Below are positions 29,062 to 41,169 of a DNA stretch of 64,000 bases, one piece after another. The stretch comes from Paralithodes platypus (Eukaryota; Arthropoda; Malacostraca; Decapoda; Lithodidae). The position numbers and the translations under genes were made by a program. The notes beneath the pieces are model-generated. The model saw only the letters and a program-made list of their open reading frames with translations. It was not told the origin of the DNA and made no database searches. Every line of letters starts with the position of its first letter. Positions within the stretch are counted from its first letter, which is position 1. Location of the stretch: assembly GCA_032716605.1 (NCBI GenBank), contig CM064517.1, positions 25,063,308-25,127,307 on the forward strand, written 5' to 3'.

Positions 29062-29250
29062 ACCCTATGCCTCGGAGATGTGGCCAGTTAAAGCGGAGGA
29101 TATCAATAGAATGGAACGGAGTGAGAAGAGAATGGTGAGATGGATATGAGGGGGTTAACCTCAGGGACGGGGTAGCAAGTGAGGAATTAAGAAGGCATCT
29201 GGGCATTAGGAGTGTAAGTGAAGTGATGCGCACGATAATAATCAGATAGG
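29062..29250 (+). mobile_element. LINE RT C-terminal remnant
   Basis: Frame pieces read YASEMWPVKAEDINRMERSE then KRMVRWI (stop), and after a shift VNLRDGVASEELRRHLGIRS and VSEVMRT. This is the Y..E.W......R...E...VRW..G...D...S.ELR..LGI pattern at the end of many RTE/R1-like LINE polyproteins. Broken by a premature stop and a frameshift. Confidence 0.75.
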
Positions 29251-29694
29251 TTTCGTTAGGTTAGCCCAGATTGGATTAGGGTACACACGGATGCCATAGT
29301 CTCTAGCCCACCCATAAATATTCGTGGTTCTCGCCTTTTTCTAATTATGGAAGTATATCTCTGGAAACGAATCACATGAATATTGTTTTCTATACAATAA
29401 CGACAAAACTATACAGTATGTTCTATTTATTGAAAACTATTAATTGAAAAGATTCTGGCCGAGCGATCGCAAGCCCGTAACCTTGAAGAAATTAGCCTTA
29501 GGTTGGAACATTTCCATGCTTGATTATCTTTGAGAAAATACTAATTAGGAGAAATAATGAGTTTACAACCAGACCCGAACCAGCTCTGCACGGAACCAAT
29601 TAAAACTAATAGTCTTGGTGCATGTTACTCTGGAGATTTTATTTAATCAGCCGGAGGATAGGACGCGCAATTTAGGTTTATCGTTTGTATATAC
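29251..29694. other. Gene-free spacer
   Basis: AT-rich; a fragment with CTGGCCGAGCGATCGCAAGC near 29456 may be a family C scrap. Nothing else. Confidence 0.4.
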
Positions 29695-30390
29695 TGTAGT
29701 TTGTATGGATACTTTGTTTGGATACTTTGTATACAGTATATGGATAGTTTGTACATATGGATAGTTTGTACATATGGATAGTTTGTATATATGGATAGTT
29801 TGTATGGATAGTTTGCGTGGATAGTTTGTATGGATAGTTTGTTTGTACGGATAGTTTGTATATATGGATAGTTTGTATGGATAGTTTGTGAATAGTTTGT
29901 ATGGATATTTTGTATGGATAGTTTGTTCGTATGGATAGTTTGTATGGATAGTTTGTATATATGGATAGTTTGTGAATAGTTTGTATGGATAGTTCGTATA
30001 TATGGATAGTTTGTTTGGATACCGGTATTTGTATGGATTGTTCGTATGGATAGTTTGTGTGGATAATTTGTATGGATATTTTGTATGGATAGTTTGTTTG
30101 TATGGATAGTTTGTGTGGATAGTTTGTTTGTATGGATAGTTTGTGTGGATAGTTTGTATAGGCTATATGGATAGTTTGTTTGTATGGATAGTTTGTGTGG
30201 ATAGTTTGTATAGGCTATATGGATAGTTTGTTTGTATGGATAGTTTGTATATATGGATAGTTTGTGAATAGTTTGTTTGGATAGTTGTATGGATAGTTCG
30301 TATATATGGATAGTTTGTTTGGATACAGGTATTTTGTATGAATAGTTCGTATATATGGATAGTTTGTATGAATAATTTGTATGTTAGCCG
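29695..30390. repeat. Irregular minisatellite TGGATAGTTTGTA
   Basis: About 700 bp of 11-22-bp variants built from GGATAGTTTGTATAT, GGATAGTTTGTTTGTAT and GTGAATAGTTTGTAT. Minus-strand frames (YKLSIQTNYP) are artefacts. Confidence 0.9.
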
Positions 30391-30699
30391 CAATACACTG
30401 AAATAAGGGACCTGTAACTGAAAGGGTTAAAAGTCCCCCCCAAATTACACTGAATGACGGTAATGAATGAAATCGGCTCCCTGATTAATTTGATCATCTG
30501 TTTGTTCTCATCGGTTTACATTCACGTCATTCTGAACATTGTAAACGGAAGTAAACGTCTCTATAGTTTTTGCAGTGTTCCTATTCTGCTTAGCTATTAT
30601 TCTTGTATGATCTCACACACTCTCTCTCTCTCTCTTAGATTGATATGCAGGATTCGAAACTGCATAATAAATCGTAGGCTTGTCCACCATTCTTTAACT
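30391..30699. other. Short unique spacer
   Basis: (CT)n at 30619-30636; otherwise nothing. Confidence 0.4.
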
Positions 30700-30832
30700 G
30701 TCTTCGTAGCGCAATGGATAAATGCACTGAATTTCGGTGTGAGCATCCTAGGTTCGAATCCCTGGACTGCCACATGTATTTGTTGATTTAATTAATTGAG
30801 TTTAGGAGTAAAGTCGGTTGGTGTAGCATAAT
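30700..30832 (+). mobile_element. tRNA-Arg-like SINE
   Basis: Head GTAGCGCAATGGATAAATGC (A box) ... TTTCGG ... CCTAGGTTCGAATCCCTGG (B box) ... CTGCCA resembles tRNA-Arg with a TCG anticodon. The body TTAGGAGTAAAGTCGGTTGG is shared with the minus-strand copy at 31354-31477. The cloverleaf is imperfect, so not a tRNA gene. Confidence 0.75.
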
Positions 30833-31010
30833 AATACTGTTGCTATCATATCGAGTGTCATCCCTCATCACCACTCCATCAAACCCCCCCCCCCCCCCAC
30901 ACACACACTCTCTCAAGCCACTCTGGAAATATTAACCCTTTCGATACTGTGGCGCCATTTTTTTTATTTTTTGTGTGGGCTTTTTTTTTTCGAGGTAGTT
31001 TTATTAATAA

Positions 31011-31216
31011 TATAGTCCATTCATTAAAGGTAGGCCTGTCATCGTGAACCCTACCCTCTGTAACTGAAAACGGGCTGGAGCAAATGGGCTGTAAATTTTC
31101 ACACGCCTATTCTGACTCTTCCCAATTGGTACAAATATGAATTCGATTAATGAAGTCCTTTTATGAGTACTGAGAGGATAGGGTTAGGATATCTAGCCTA
31201 CCTATAGTGGACAGGG
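31011..31216. mobile_element. Palindromic MITE, family F (second copy)
   Basis: TATAGTCCATTCATTAAAGG ... GCCTACCTATAGTGGACAGG; shares GGAGCAAATGGGCTGTAAAT with GAGCAGATGCGCTGTAAAT of the 878-1090 copy. Diverged. Confidence 0.65.
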
Positions 31217-31305
31217 TGTAGGAGAGGATATAATTATGGGAGGCAGAGGGTAAATTGAGATCGTTTGAACTCTTTTGGCTTCCGCAGGTCCTTCCTGGGG
31301 GTGTT

Positions 31306-31762
31306 TTTTCTGGATCCGCTTCTCCCTCGTGTTAATTTCACTCCATTAGTTATTATGTTCTCTCCACCAACCAACTCTACTCCTAATATCGATTAATGAA
31401 ATTAACAACCACATGTGGCAGTCCGGGGATTCGAACCCAGGATGCTCACACCGAAAATCAACACACTATGCACTGCACCATTAGTTATGAGATTTTAAGA
31501 CGTTCACCCCATTAGTTTGGCGATTTTAAAACGTTTCTTCTCATAGGCCTATGTCAAATTTAGACCTTTCGTGCCATTTAGGTATCAAATGTTTCCTGGC
31601 AAGCGATAACGAGCCTGCACATTAGAAGGAACCTATCTCTGGCCGGGACATTTTTCTACCGAAAAAATGTACAAATTTATCTCAAATGGGGGTCTTGGGG
31701 ATATTTTTCTTAAGCTTGATGGAGGCCTGGGGAGGAAACTAAAAACCTCCCCCTAATGGATC
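31306..31762 (+). mobile_element. Family C element with a nested SINE
   Basis: Family landmarks CTGGATCCGCTTCTCCCTCG, AAGCGATAACGAGCCTGC, GGACATTTTTCTACCG, GGAGGCCTGGGGAGGAAACT and right end CCTCCCCCTAA. Interrupted by the SINE at 31354-31477. Confidence 0.75.
31354..31477 (-). mobile_element. tRNA-Arg-like SINE with an 11-bp target duplication
   Basis: Minus-strand relative of 30700-30832. CCATTAGTTAT at 31343-31353 and again at 31478-31488 is a perfect target-site duplication within the host family C element. Confidence 0.8.
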
Positions 31763-31925
31763 AGTCACATACTGTAGGTCTAAAAATATACCAAAAATAT
31801 TAGTGTTTCTCCTTCTCTCTCTACTTTATCATGTTCATTGCTTTTCCGATACTCTCATCTCTTCATTCTATAATATAATACCGTTTTCTTTTCTGCGGTC
31901 TCCAATAATGTTAGGTACCGGTAGT
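31763..31925. other. Short spacer
   Basis: No feature recognised. Confidence 0.4.
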
Positions 31926-32042
31926 TAGTTAAAATAAGACTTCAGAGGCTATCAACCCTATTGGATTATTAAGCCAGCACACTGTAAGTCAAGAATAACG
32001 TCAGGACTGGAGCCACTTTTTGAGAACTCCAATCTCTTGCCA
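31926..32042 (+). repeat. Interspersed repeat H (uninterrupted copy)
   Basis: Same as 22697-23027 but with intact GGATTATTAAGCCAGCACAC at 31964-31983, the empty target site for the family A MITE. Confidence 0.85.
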
Positions 32043-32363
32043 ATAATGTAAAACAAAACAAAAATAATAAAATAGTCTGCCTCTTTCCACATTTGTATTA
32101 ATTTGTTGTTATATTATTAGCGATCTACAATGATGTAAAGAAATTGAAGACAATAATGTGCCTCTCTCCACACTTTTTATTCTAATATATATATTCAGCT
32201 ATCTCGAATAATTTAAAGAAAACTATGAAATAAAATGCCGATATCCACTGTTTATTTTGTACCGGTACTACATTTTAAGCGATCAATGATTTGTAAACAA
32301 AATATGTCTCTCTTTACTATTTCCTTCCAAATTTCCAATTTCCATGTATACAAATCTTCCACG

Positions 32364-32420
<57 letters not shown>

Positions 32421-33064
32421 TAGTAATAGTATAGTACCGGTATTATTATTATTTATATTATAATTATTATTTGTATTATTATGTGGTTTAATATTTCTCG
32501 TTCGTTTTCCTTCCTTCCCAAACCAAATATTTCTCTCCCATCCGCACTCCATCATCTCCCCCTTCCACTCTCTCAAATAAGGTAAACAAGACAATTTTGG
32601 ACTCTTTCTTGTCCCTTCTTCCTTGGCATTTTCCTCCAACATTTTCCATATTTTCTCCTTTCTTCCTTGCCTTTATCCTCCATATTACTAGTCTTTCTTT
32701 CTTCTTTGGCTTTCCTCTTCATATTTTTCTTCTTTCTTTCTGCTTTCTTCCTTGCCTTTCCTCTCCACATTATTCTATATTTTTATTTGTATTTGTATTT
32801 CTTCCTGGGTTTTCCTCCATTTTATTCCATATTTTTCTTCTTTCTTCCTTGGCTTTCATCTCCATATTTGTCTTCTTTCTTAGGACTAGGCTTTCCTCTC
32901 CATATTATTCCAGATTTTTCTTCTTGGCACTTTGCATAAATCCCTTGCCTTCCCTCGTTTTCAATCTTGCCTTCAACTCATTTTGTTTTCTTTTCTTTTC
33001 AATAGCGTAAGCACTAATATTCTGTCTCTTCTTTCTATTTATCTCCATCAATTCTCTCCCATAT
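32043..33064. other. Gene-free; (AT)n and pyrimidine-rich sequence
   Basis: Diverged ATTTTAAGCGATCTACAATGATGTAAAGAAA-like modules to about 32360, (TA)n at 32370-32417, then TTCTTTCTTCC-rich DNA to 33000. Frames such as SFFFGFPLH are low-complexity artefacts. Confidence 0.5.
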
Positions 33065-33205
33065 CTTCTTCGCCTTCTTTATCTATCTTCCTACAACCCA
33101 TCTTTCCATCTATCTTCCTACAACCCTTCTTTATCTATCTTCCTACAACCCTTCTTTATCTATCTTCCTACAACCCTTCTTTATCTATCTTCCTACAACC
33201 CATCT
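33065..33205. repeat. 25-bp minisatellite
   Basis: Five units of ATCTATCTTCCTACAACCC plus TTCTTT with minor variants. Confidence 0.85.
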
Positions 33206-33356
33206 TTCCATCTATTTGTTGCAGTAACGTAAGCATCAATTTATGTCTCGTCTTTCTATTCATCGCCATCAATTTCTCTTTGCCTTCTTATATATCTTCA
33301 AACAACCCCAAACAAACCATCTTTCCATCTATTGTTTGTCTTCAGTAACGTAAGCA

Positions 33357-33512
33357 TCTATTTCTGCCTCTTCCTTCTATTTCTGCCTCTTCCTTCTATT
33401 TCTGCCTCTTCCTTCTATTTCTGCCTCTTCCTTCTATTTCTGCCTCTTCCTTCTATTTCTGCCTCTTCCTTCTATTTCTGCCTCTTCCTTCTATTTCTGC
33501 CTCTTCCTTCTA
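33357..33512. repeat. 19-bp minisatellite, 8 copies
   Basis: Eight perfect copies of TATTTCTGCCTCTTCCTTC; one more diverged copy lies at 34004-34022, across the family A element. Confidence 0.95.
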
Positions 33513-33664
33513 TTCACCTTTATCAATTATCTTCCACGTCTTCTTATTTTCTCTTATTTGTCTTACTTTCACCAATTTAGCACCAATTTTTGCCTCTTTG
33601 CTATTCGTCTTTATTAAGTCTTCCTCATGTTCTTATTATTCTCTTCAAATACTATTTTTTTCCA

Positions 33665-33695
<31 letters not shown>

Positions 33696-33779
33696 TTATT
33701 TTTTTATTTTTATTTTTTTTATTATTATTTATTTTTTTTCAATAACGTAATCCTTCTTCGCAAACACATAAATATTCTC
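33513..33779. other. (TTA)n and T-rich DNA
   Basis: (ATT)n at 33668-33697, then poly-T/AT; non-coding. Confidence 0.6.
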
Positions 33780-33995
33780 TTAACCCGTTCAGTACCAGGG
33801 ACGTCCTTTCCATCATATTCGGGCAACTATAAGACGATTGTATTCAGTTTTGGAAGGACCTTGTCTAGCAATAATAAGACTTCAAACTATCTCAACCAAC
33901 CCTTTTGACTACCACAGATTCTTCCTAAGCTTCAAAATATCGTCTAAATATAGCTAGAATGAAATATAACGCGTCGTTGGTACTTAAAGGGTTAA
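33780..33995. mobile_element. TTAA MITE, family A
   Basis: TTAACCCGTTCAGTACCAGG left, ATAAGACGATTGTATTCAGT inside, GTTGGTACTTAAAGGGTTAA right. Confidence 0.85.
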
Positions 33996-34680
33996 GCACC
34001 AATTTCTGCCTCTTCCTTCTATCCATCTCCATCATTTCTCTCTCATGTCTTCTTCTTTCTTCTTTGCCTTCTTCTCTTCTCGAAACAACTCCTCTTTTCC
34101 CTCACCGTTCCTTCAACTGGCTCTACTGTCATGCAAAACACCACCTTCAACCTTTGTATCTTTACTCCCTGCTTCTTTTTCTTCGCCTTCGTCTTCTTCT
34201 CCTTCGTCTTCTTCTCCTTCGTCTTCTTCTCTTTCGTCTTCTCCTTCGTCTTCTTCTCTTTCGTCTTCTCTTTCGTCTTCTTCTCTTTCGTCTTCTTCTC
34301 TTTCGTCTTCTCTTTCGTCTTCTCTTTCGTCTTCTTCTCTTTCGTCTTCTCTTTCATCTTCTTCTCTTTAGTCTACTCTTTCGTCTTCTCTTTCGTCTTC
34401 TTATCATTCATCTTCTTATCATTCGTCTTCTCCTTCGTCTTCTTCTCTTTCGCCTTCTTCTCTTTCGTCTTCTCTTTCGCCTTCTTCTCTTTCATCTTCT
34501 TATCATTCGACTTCTTTGTGTTCTTTTTTCTTATATTTTGTCTTCTTTCCATTCTGTTTCTTCCTCTTCAAATTCTTGTTTGTATCTTCTCTTTCTTCTT
34601 CTGTTTTCTTTCCTCTTCCTTTTCTTTTTCTTCTTCCCCTTCTTCAGTATCTCCTTTCTTAAATCTTCTTATATGTGTTG
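33996..34680. repeat. Pyrimidine-only (TCTTTCGTCTTCT)n block
   Basis: TCTTCTTCTCTTTCG-type units of 12-15 bp. Gives long frames in several phases (LLLFRLLF, SSSLSSS and, on the minus strand, KEKTKEKK); their presence in several frames at once shows they are compositional. Confidence 0.85.
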
Positions 34681-34824
34681 TTGTTGTCACGCTTCTCCTT
34701 CTTCTTCACCTCAGCACTTACCGGGATTGGAGAGCTTTATTTCCGAGGTTGCTCATCACGCCCAACTTTTGTATATGCGGTATTTTATAAGCAGGCTAGC
34801 TACCGGTTTCAAGTCAGCACGGCC

Positions 34825-35535
34825 AGGCTCCTAAATGGCCACAACTAACCAGAACGGTCACAGTCCTAAACGGCCACAACCAACCAGAACCTCAATCAGA
34901 AGCTAACTTAACCGAGAACCTAACTTAACTCAATCAGAACCTAACTAAACCGAGCACCTAACTTAACCTAACCAAACCTAGCCTGCGCTCATAACCCACA
35001 TCGAGCCATATACCTAACCAAGCCCTAAATAGAACCTAACTTAACCGGGAATTTAGCCTAACCTAACTAAATCTAGACTAATTAGAGAACCAACACCTAA
35101 CGAAACCCTAAATAAGCCTTGACCAGAACATCACGTAACCGAGAACTTATCCTAACCAAAACCTAGACTAGTTGTGGCCGTTTAGGAGTATGGCTGTTTA
35201 GGATTGTGGCCGTTTAGGAGTGTGGCCGTTTAGGATTGTGGCCGTGTAGGATTGTGGCCGTTTTGGGAGTGTGGCCGTTTAGGTGTGTAGCCGTTTATGG
35301 GGTGTGTCCGTTGAGGTGTATGGCCGTTTTTAGGGTTAGTCCGTTTAGGAATGTGGCCGTTTAGGGGTGTGTCCGTTTAGGGGTGTGGCCGTTTTGGGGT
35401 TATGTCCATTTAGGTGTGTGGCCGTTTTGGGGGTATGTCCATTTAGGAGTGTGGCCGTTTTGGGAGGGATGTCCTTTTAGAAGTGTGGCTGCTATGGGGT
35501 GTGTCCGTTTAGAAGAGCGGCCGTTTAGGGGTTTA
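34825..35535. mobile_element. TIR element with amplified right end
   Basis: TCCTAAACGGCCACAACCAA at about 34864 (and a neighbour at 34830) is inverted relative to GTTGTGGCCGTTTAGGAG at 35170. The interior is an A/C-rich series of ACCTAACTTAACCGAGAACC words. From 35165 the right terminus is repeated about twenty times as GTGTGGCCGTTTAGG variants. Confidence 0.6.
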
Positions 35536-35640
35536 GACCTGTTACGTAGACCATGGTATCTTTTATTTTTCTCCTGAGTTAGAGAGAGCGGTGATAAAAA
35601 GACTCGCAGGGATCAATACAACTCCTAGCCTCTCCAGCTC

Positions 35641-36689
35641 TATAGGAAAGGGAGATACATTATAGGGGTTTATGTAAGGGTGTGTGTGTGTGTGTATAGG
35701 AAAGGGAGATACATTATAGGGGTTTATGTAAGGGTGTGTGTGTGTGTGTGTATAGGAAAGGGAGATACATTATAGGGGTTTATGTAAGGGTGTGTGTGTG
35801 TGTGTATAGGAAAGGGAGATACATTATAGGGGTTTATGTAAGGGTGTGTGTGTGTGTATAGGAAAGGGAGATACATTATAGGGGTTTATGTAAGGGTGTG
35901 TGTGTGTGTGTGTATAGGAAAGGGAGATACATTATAGGGGTTTATGTAAGGGTGTGTGTGTGTGTGTATAGGAAAGGGAGATACATTATAGGGGTTTATG
36001 TAAGGGTGTGTGTGTGTGTGTGTATAGGAAAGGGAGATACATTATAGGGGTTTATGTAAGGGTGTGTGCCTGTCTGTGTGTGTGTGTGTGTGTGTATAGG
36101 AAAGGGAGATACATTATAGGGGTTTATGTAAGGGTGTGTGTGTGTGTATAGGAAAGGGAGATACATTATAGGGGTTTATGTAAGGGTGTGTGTGTGTGTG
36201 TATAGGAAAGGGAGATACATTATAGGGGTTTATGTAAGGGTGTGTGTGTGTGTGTGTATAGGAAAGGGAGATACATTATAGGGGTTTATGTAAGGGTGTG
36301 TGTGTGTGTGTATAGGAAAGGGAGATACATTATAGGGGTTTATGTAAGGGTGTGTGTGTGTGTGTATAGGAAAGGGAGATACATTATAGGGGTTTATGTA
36401 AGGGTGTGTGTGTGTGTGTGTGTATAGGAAAGGGAGATACATTATAGGGGTTTATGTAAGGGTGTGTGTGTGTGTGTATAGGAAAGGGAGATACATTATA
36501 GGGGTTTATGTAAGGGTGTGTGTGTGTGTGTATAGGAAAGGGAGATACATTATAGGGGTTTATGTAAGGGTGTGTGCCTGTCTGTGTGTGTGTGTATAGG
36601 AAAGGGAGATACATTATAGGGGTTTATGTAAGGGTGTGTGTGTGTGTGTGTGTGTATAGGAAAGGGAGATACATTATAGGGGTTTATGT

Positions 36690-36726
<37 letters not shown>

Positions 36727-37023
36727 TCTATAGGAAAGGGAGATACAGTATAGGGGTTTATGTAAGGGTGTGTGTGTGTGTGTGTGTGTGTGTCTCTCTC
36801 TATAGGAAAGGGAGATACAGTATAGGGGTTTATGTAAGGGTGTGTGTGTGTGTGTGTGTGTGTCTATAGGAAAGGGAGATACAGTATAGGGGTTTATGTA
36901 AGGGTGTGTGTGTGTGTGTGTGTATAGGAAAGGGAGATACATTATAGGGGTTTATGTAAGGGTGTGTGTGTGTGTGTGTGTGTGTCTCTATAGGAAAGGG
37001 AGATACAGTATAGGGGTTTATGT

Positions 37024-37076
<53 letters not shown>

Positions 37077-37190
37077 GGAAAGGGAGATACATTATAGGGG
37101 TTTATGTAAGGGTGTTGGGGGGGGGGGGGTGTCTATAGGAAAGGGAGATACATTATAGGGTTTTCTGTAAGGGTGTGTGTGTGTGTGTGT
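35641..37190. repeat. Satellite with embedded (TG)n, about 26 units
   Basis: Unit TATAGGAAAGGGAGATACAT + TATAGGGGTTTATGTAAGGG + (TG)n, 50-80 bp depending on the (TG)n length. The 40-bp core is nearly invariant; a CATTATA/CAGTATA variant marks the right third. Frames ([18 protein letters not shown]) are artefacts. Confidence 0.95.
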
Positions 37191-37294
37191 GTGTGGAATA
37201 GTGTGTATGTATCAGAGAGAGAGAGTGTGTGTGAGTGTATGTGTATGATATAGTGTGTGTACTTTGTGTATGATATACGGTAGTGTGTGTATGT

Positions 37295-37375
<81 letters not shown>

Positions 37376-37549
37376 CATGTTTGTGGAAGGGTCCGTGTAT
37401 TGTATGTGTGTATGAGTGCGCATGTACGCTGTGTGTGTTTCCGTGTGTGTATGGTCATGTGTGTATATGTATTATGGTTGTGTGTGCGTGTGTATAACCT
37501 CGTCCCGTGCCAGTTAACTTACGTAACCGAAACATAAAAATATTCTCTT
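37191..37549. repeat. (GT)n and (GA)n microsatellites
   Basis: (GA)n at 37299-37372 flanked by GT-rich sequence. Confidence 0.9.
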
Positions 37550-37720
37550 CAGGGGGAAGTGCTCGTTTTTTGGTCTCTGTATTTATTTATTACTATAGTT
37601 TTTAGTTTCCTCGCTAGACCTCCATTAATCTTAAACAAAAAAAAAAAAAAAAACCTAGACCCCCTTTCAAAATAAATTTGTACATTTTTCGGTAGACAAA
37701 ATTCGGCCGGGTTCCTTTTT
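37550..37720 (-). mobile_element. Family C fragment
   Basis: AGTTTCCTCGCTAGACCTCC, a poly-A interruption, CCTAGACCCCCTTTCAAAAT and TTTGTACATTTTTCGGTAGA are the 3' third of family C on the minus strand. Confidence 0.7.
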
Positions 37721-38605
<885 letters not shown>

Positions 38606-39479
38606 TAAGTCTTTTCAATAAAACACTGATTTTGCTATTTTGTTCTGCCATATTAATTTATCCTTCCATCTCTTTAACTCTTTCCATTGTAAATCCCACC
38701 TGTTTCTATTTTCTTCGTTCATATTATTATTGTTTTTGTTTCATCGCCTATCTTTTCATCAGTTTCAAATAATATCCCTAACGTTTTCACTGTTCTTCAT
38801 TCATATTTTATTTAGTATTATTTATATACTCACAGATACTCACAGAAGACTCCTGGAAGAGGCTATCAAGCCTGTGTCTCCAGAACTTTCTGGATCACTA
38901 CTGTCTCTGGGCTCTTTCCAATTCAAGTCAAACCTTTGCTATTTTTCATCTTTTCATATATATTTACTTTTTTTCGTTTCATCTCAACCCAACTCTATCC
39001 AGTAAAATTCGAAGCTGTATATTTTGTTATTTTCATGTGAATGATTCTTCAGTTCATCCAACCTTTAACTTCTTCTGATGTAAGCTGCCAATATTTGCAA
39101 CGTTCTTCTTTTCGTATTAATCTATTTTTATTTAATCTCATCTTATCCCTTTATCTCTTTCCAATAAAACCTCTAACGTTTGCCATTTATGCTTTGTTTC
39201 TTGTTAATACTTTCGTTTCCTATACCTTCATCTCTTTCCAATGTAAGCCCAACTTTTTCTATTTTCTTCTCATCATTATTAGCCTATTCTATTCTGTGTT
39301 TGATTTTTATCCTTTCCTCTCTTTCCACCTATTTTGCCATTTTCTTAGTTGCATACTTAATGTATTATTAATTTCATCTCATGTTGGCTACTTTCATATC
39401 TTTCCAATATAAACCCTAACTTTTGCAATCTTCTTTTGTTTTAATATAATTTTCATTTCATCATAATTATTTTCCCTTC

Positions 39480-39670
39480 AACTTCCCAGAGACCCTGGTC
39501 TCTGGGTCTTCTCCTGGGTGACCTGGATGTGTGTGAGTTTGTGTTTTTTGTCTGTGTTTATTTTTTGTTTTATGTTGTTTTTGTGTTTTCCCTGTTCTTG
39601 CTCTGTCTTGAGTCGGCTACCCCCAAAATGGGGATTGGGCCTGAGCATATAGATAGATAGATAGATAGAA
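39480..39670 (+). mobile_element. LINE 3' tail with (GATA)n
   Basis: CAGAGACCCTGGTCTCTGGG ... GTCGGCTACCCCCAAAATGG then CATATAGATAGATAGATAGA. The same arrangement (CTACCCCTTGTGGGAGTAAG ... CATATAGATCT) closes the fragment at 63545-63963. Confidence 0.55.
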
Positions 39671-39820
39671 CTTTCCAATTATAACCCAAATTTGCATATT
39701 TTACTTATTATTAATATTTTCTCCTATAATTTGATCTCTTTCCAAGGTACCGGTAAGCCTCAGGTTCTGGAATGTTCTTTATTTCTTCATTTCATCGAAT
39801 TTTGCCCTTCATCTTTCCAA

Positions 39821-40095
39821 TAACACCCCTTACTTTCCAATAACACCCCTTACTTTCCAATAACACCCCTTACTTTCCAATAACACCCCTTACTTTCCAA
39901 TAACACCCCTTACTTTCCAATAACACCCCTTACTTTCCAATAACACCCCTTACTTTCCAATAACACCCCTTACTTTCCAATAACACCCCTTACTTCCCAA
40001 TAACACCCCTTACTTTCCAATAACACCCCTTACTTTCCAATAACACCCCTTACTTTCCAATAACACCCCTTACTTTCCAATAACACCCCTTACTT
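39821..40095. repeat. 20-bp minisatellite, 13.5 copies
   Basis: TAACACCCCTTACTTTCCAA repeated almost perfectly (one T-to-C). It equals the boundary of two modules of the surrounding diverged satellite. Confidence 0.95.
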
Positions 40096-40400
40096 TTGCA
40101 ATTTTCTTAGTTTCATATTAATTTATTACCTGGTACTACTTCCATCTCCTCTAGAATACTTTTATCTCTTTCCAATGTAAGCCCCAACTTTCGCAATTTT
40201 CTTCGTTCCGTATTAATTAATTAATTATTCATCTCCTCCAGCCTTTCATATCTCTCCAATAGAAAACCTAACATTTGCAATTTTCTTCTTTTCATATATT
40301 TTCATTTTTCATTTCATATTATTTTTCCCCTAATAATAAACCTAATAAACCTAACTTGTGCAATTTCCTACATTTCATATTAATTTCTTGTCAAAAGTCC

Positions 40401-40860
40401 TCTAGCCGCACTACACCTCTTGTGTACCCAGTCACTACAGACGCAACAATTCAGTGTTAATCTAGAATTAATCTAATGGATGTTTATTTTATGTTTTATG
40501 GAGGTCTAGGGAGGAAACTATAAAAATTATTAATAAATTAAATAGTCGACCGAAAAGTGAACCATTCCCCTTAATCCACGTCTTCATAGTTTTTCTTCCA
40601 CCATTTTTCACAATCCACCTTCCTCTTCCATACCCCTCACTTCATCATGTTTCTTTGAACTCTTTATCATGGAAGCCTCAACCGTAACCTTTGGCTCTCT
40701 TGTATCCTCTTCTTCCTCCTCCTCCTCCTCCTTTCTTCATTTTTCTTACGTCTTCAACTTCATCTTTCAATGTCCTTCGTCCAATCTATTAAGTCCATTT
40801 TATCTCTTTGATTGTAGACTAAGCATTTACTTTTGCCATCATCTTCTTATTCAATCCCTA
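40401..40860. other. Family C scrap and pyrimidine-rich DNA
   Basis: TTATGGAGGTCTAGGGAGGAAACT ... CATTCCCCTTAA at 40495-40575 is the 3' end of a family C element. The remainder is T/C-rich with no gene. Confidence 0.55.
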
Positions 40861-41071
40861 TTAACCCCTTCAGTACCGGTGACATATATTCATTACATTC
40901 CAACAACTATTAGCCGATTGTATGCAGCATAGAAAGGGTCTCCAGCAATTGACAGGCTTCGAACTATTTTACTTACCCCTTTTTACTGCCACAGATCCTT
41001 TGTAAGCTGCACACAATCATCTAAATATAGGTAGAATACAATTATAAGTGTGCCGGTACAGAAGGGGTTAA
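40861..41071. mobile_element. TTAA MITE, family A
   Basis: TTAACCCCTTCAGTACCGGT left, TTAGCCGATTGTATGCAGC / CACACAATCATCTAAATATA inside, GTGCCGGTACAGAAGGGGTTAA-type right end at 41050-41071. Confidence 0.88.
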
Positions 41072-41169
41072 TCCATTGTCTCTCCGTTTCTATTCCTCCA
41101 TTCTTCATAATCCACCTTCCACGCCGCTCTCTTTATCATTTTCCTGGAGCTCATTATCATGGAAACCTG

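Larger units (their letters stand above)
38606..40400. repeat. Old, diverged satellite (TCTTTCCAATNTAANCC modules)
   Basis: CATCTCTTTCCAATGTAAGC-like, CTAACTTTTGCAATTTTCTT-like and TTTCATATTAATTTATT-like words recur in the same order at roughly 70-110-bp intervals through the block, with the LINE tail at 39480-39670 and the 20-bp array at 39821-40095 embedded. T-rich frames here are not genes. Confidence 0.6.

Noticed and set aside
33959..34834. 291-codon frame (LLLFRLLF) and overlapping Ser- and Lys/Glu-rich frames
   Set aside because: Pyrimidine-repeat artefact spanning a MITE end, a (TCTTTCG)n block and unrelated DNA.
34890..35170. Interstitial telomeric repeat (ACCTAAC words)
   Set aside because: The words are irregular (ACCTAACTTAACCGAG) and do not form TTAGG or TTAGGG tandem repeats.
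35641..37138. Repeated frames such as [14 protein letters not shown] and [13 protein letters not shown]
   Set aside because: Translations of the (TG)n-containing satellite; they break wherever the (TG)n length changes phase.
37255..37537. RERERE frame with a plausible C-terminus
   Set aside because: (GA)n microsatellite translated; no support.
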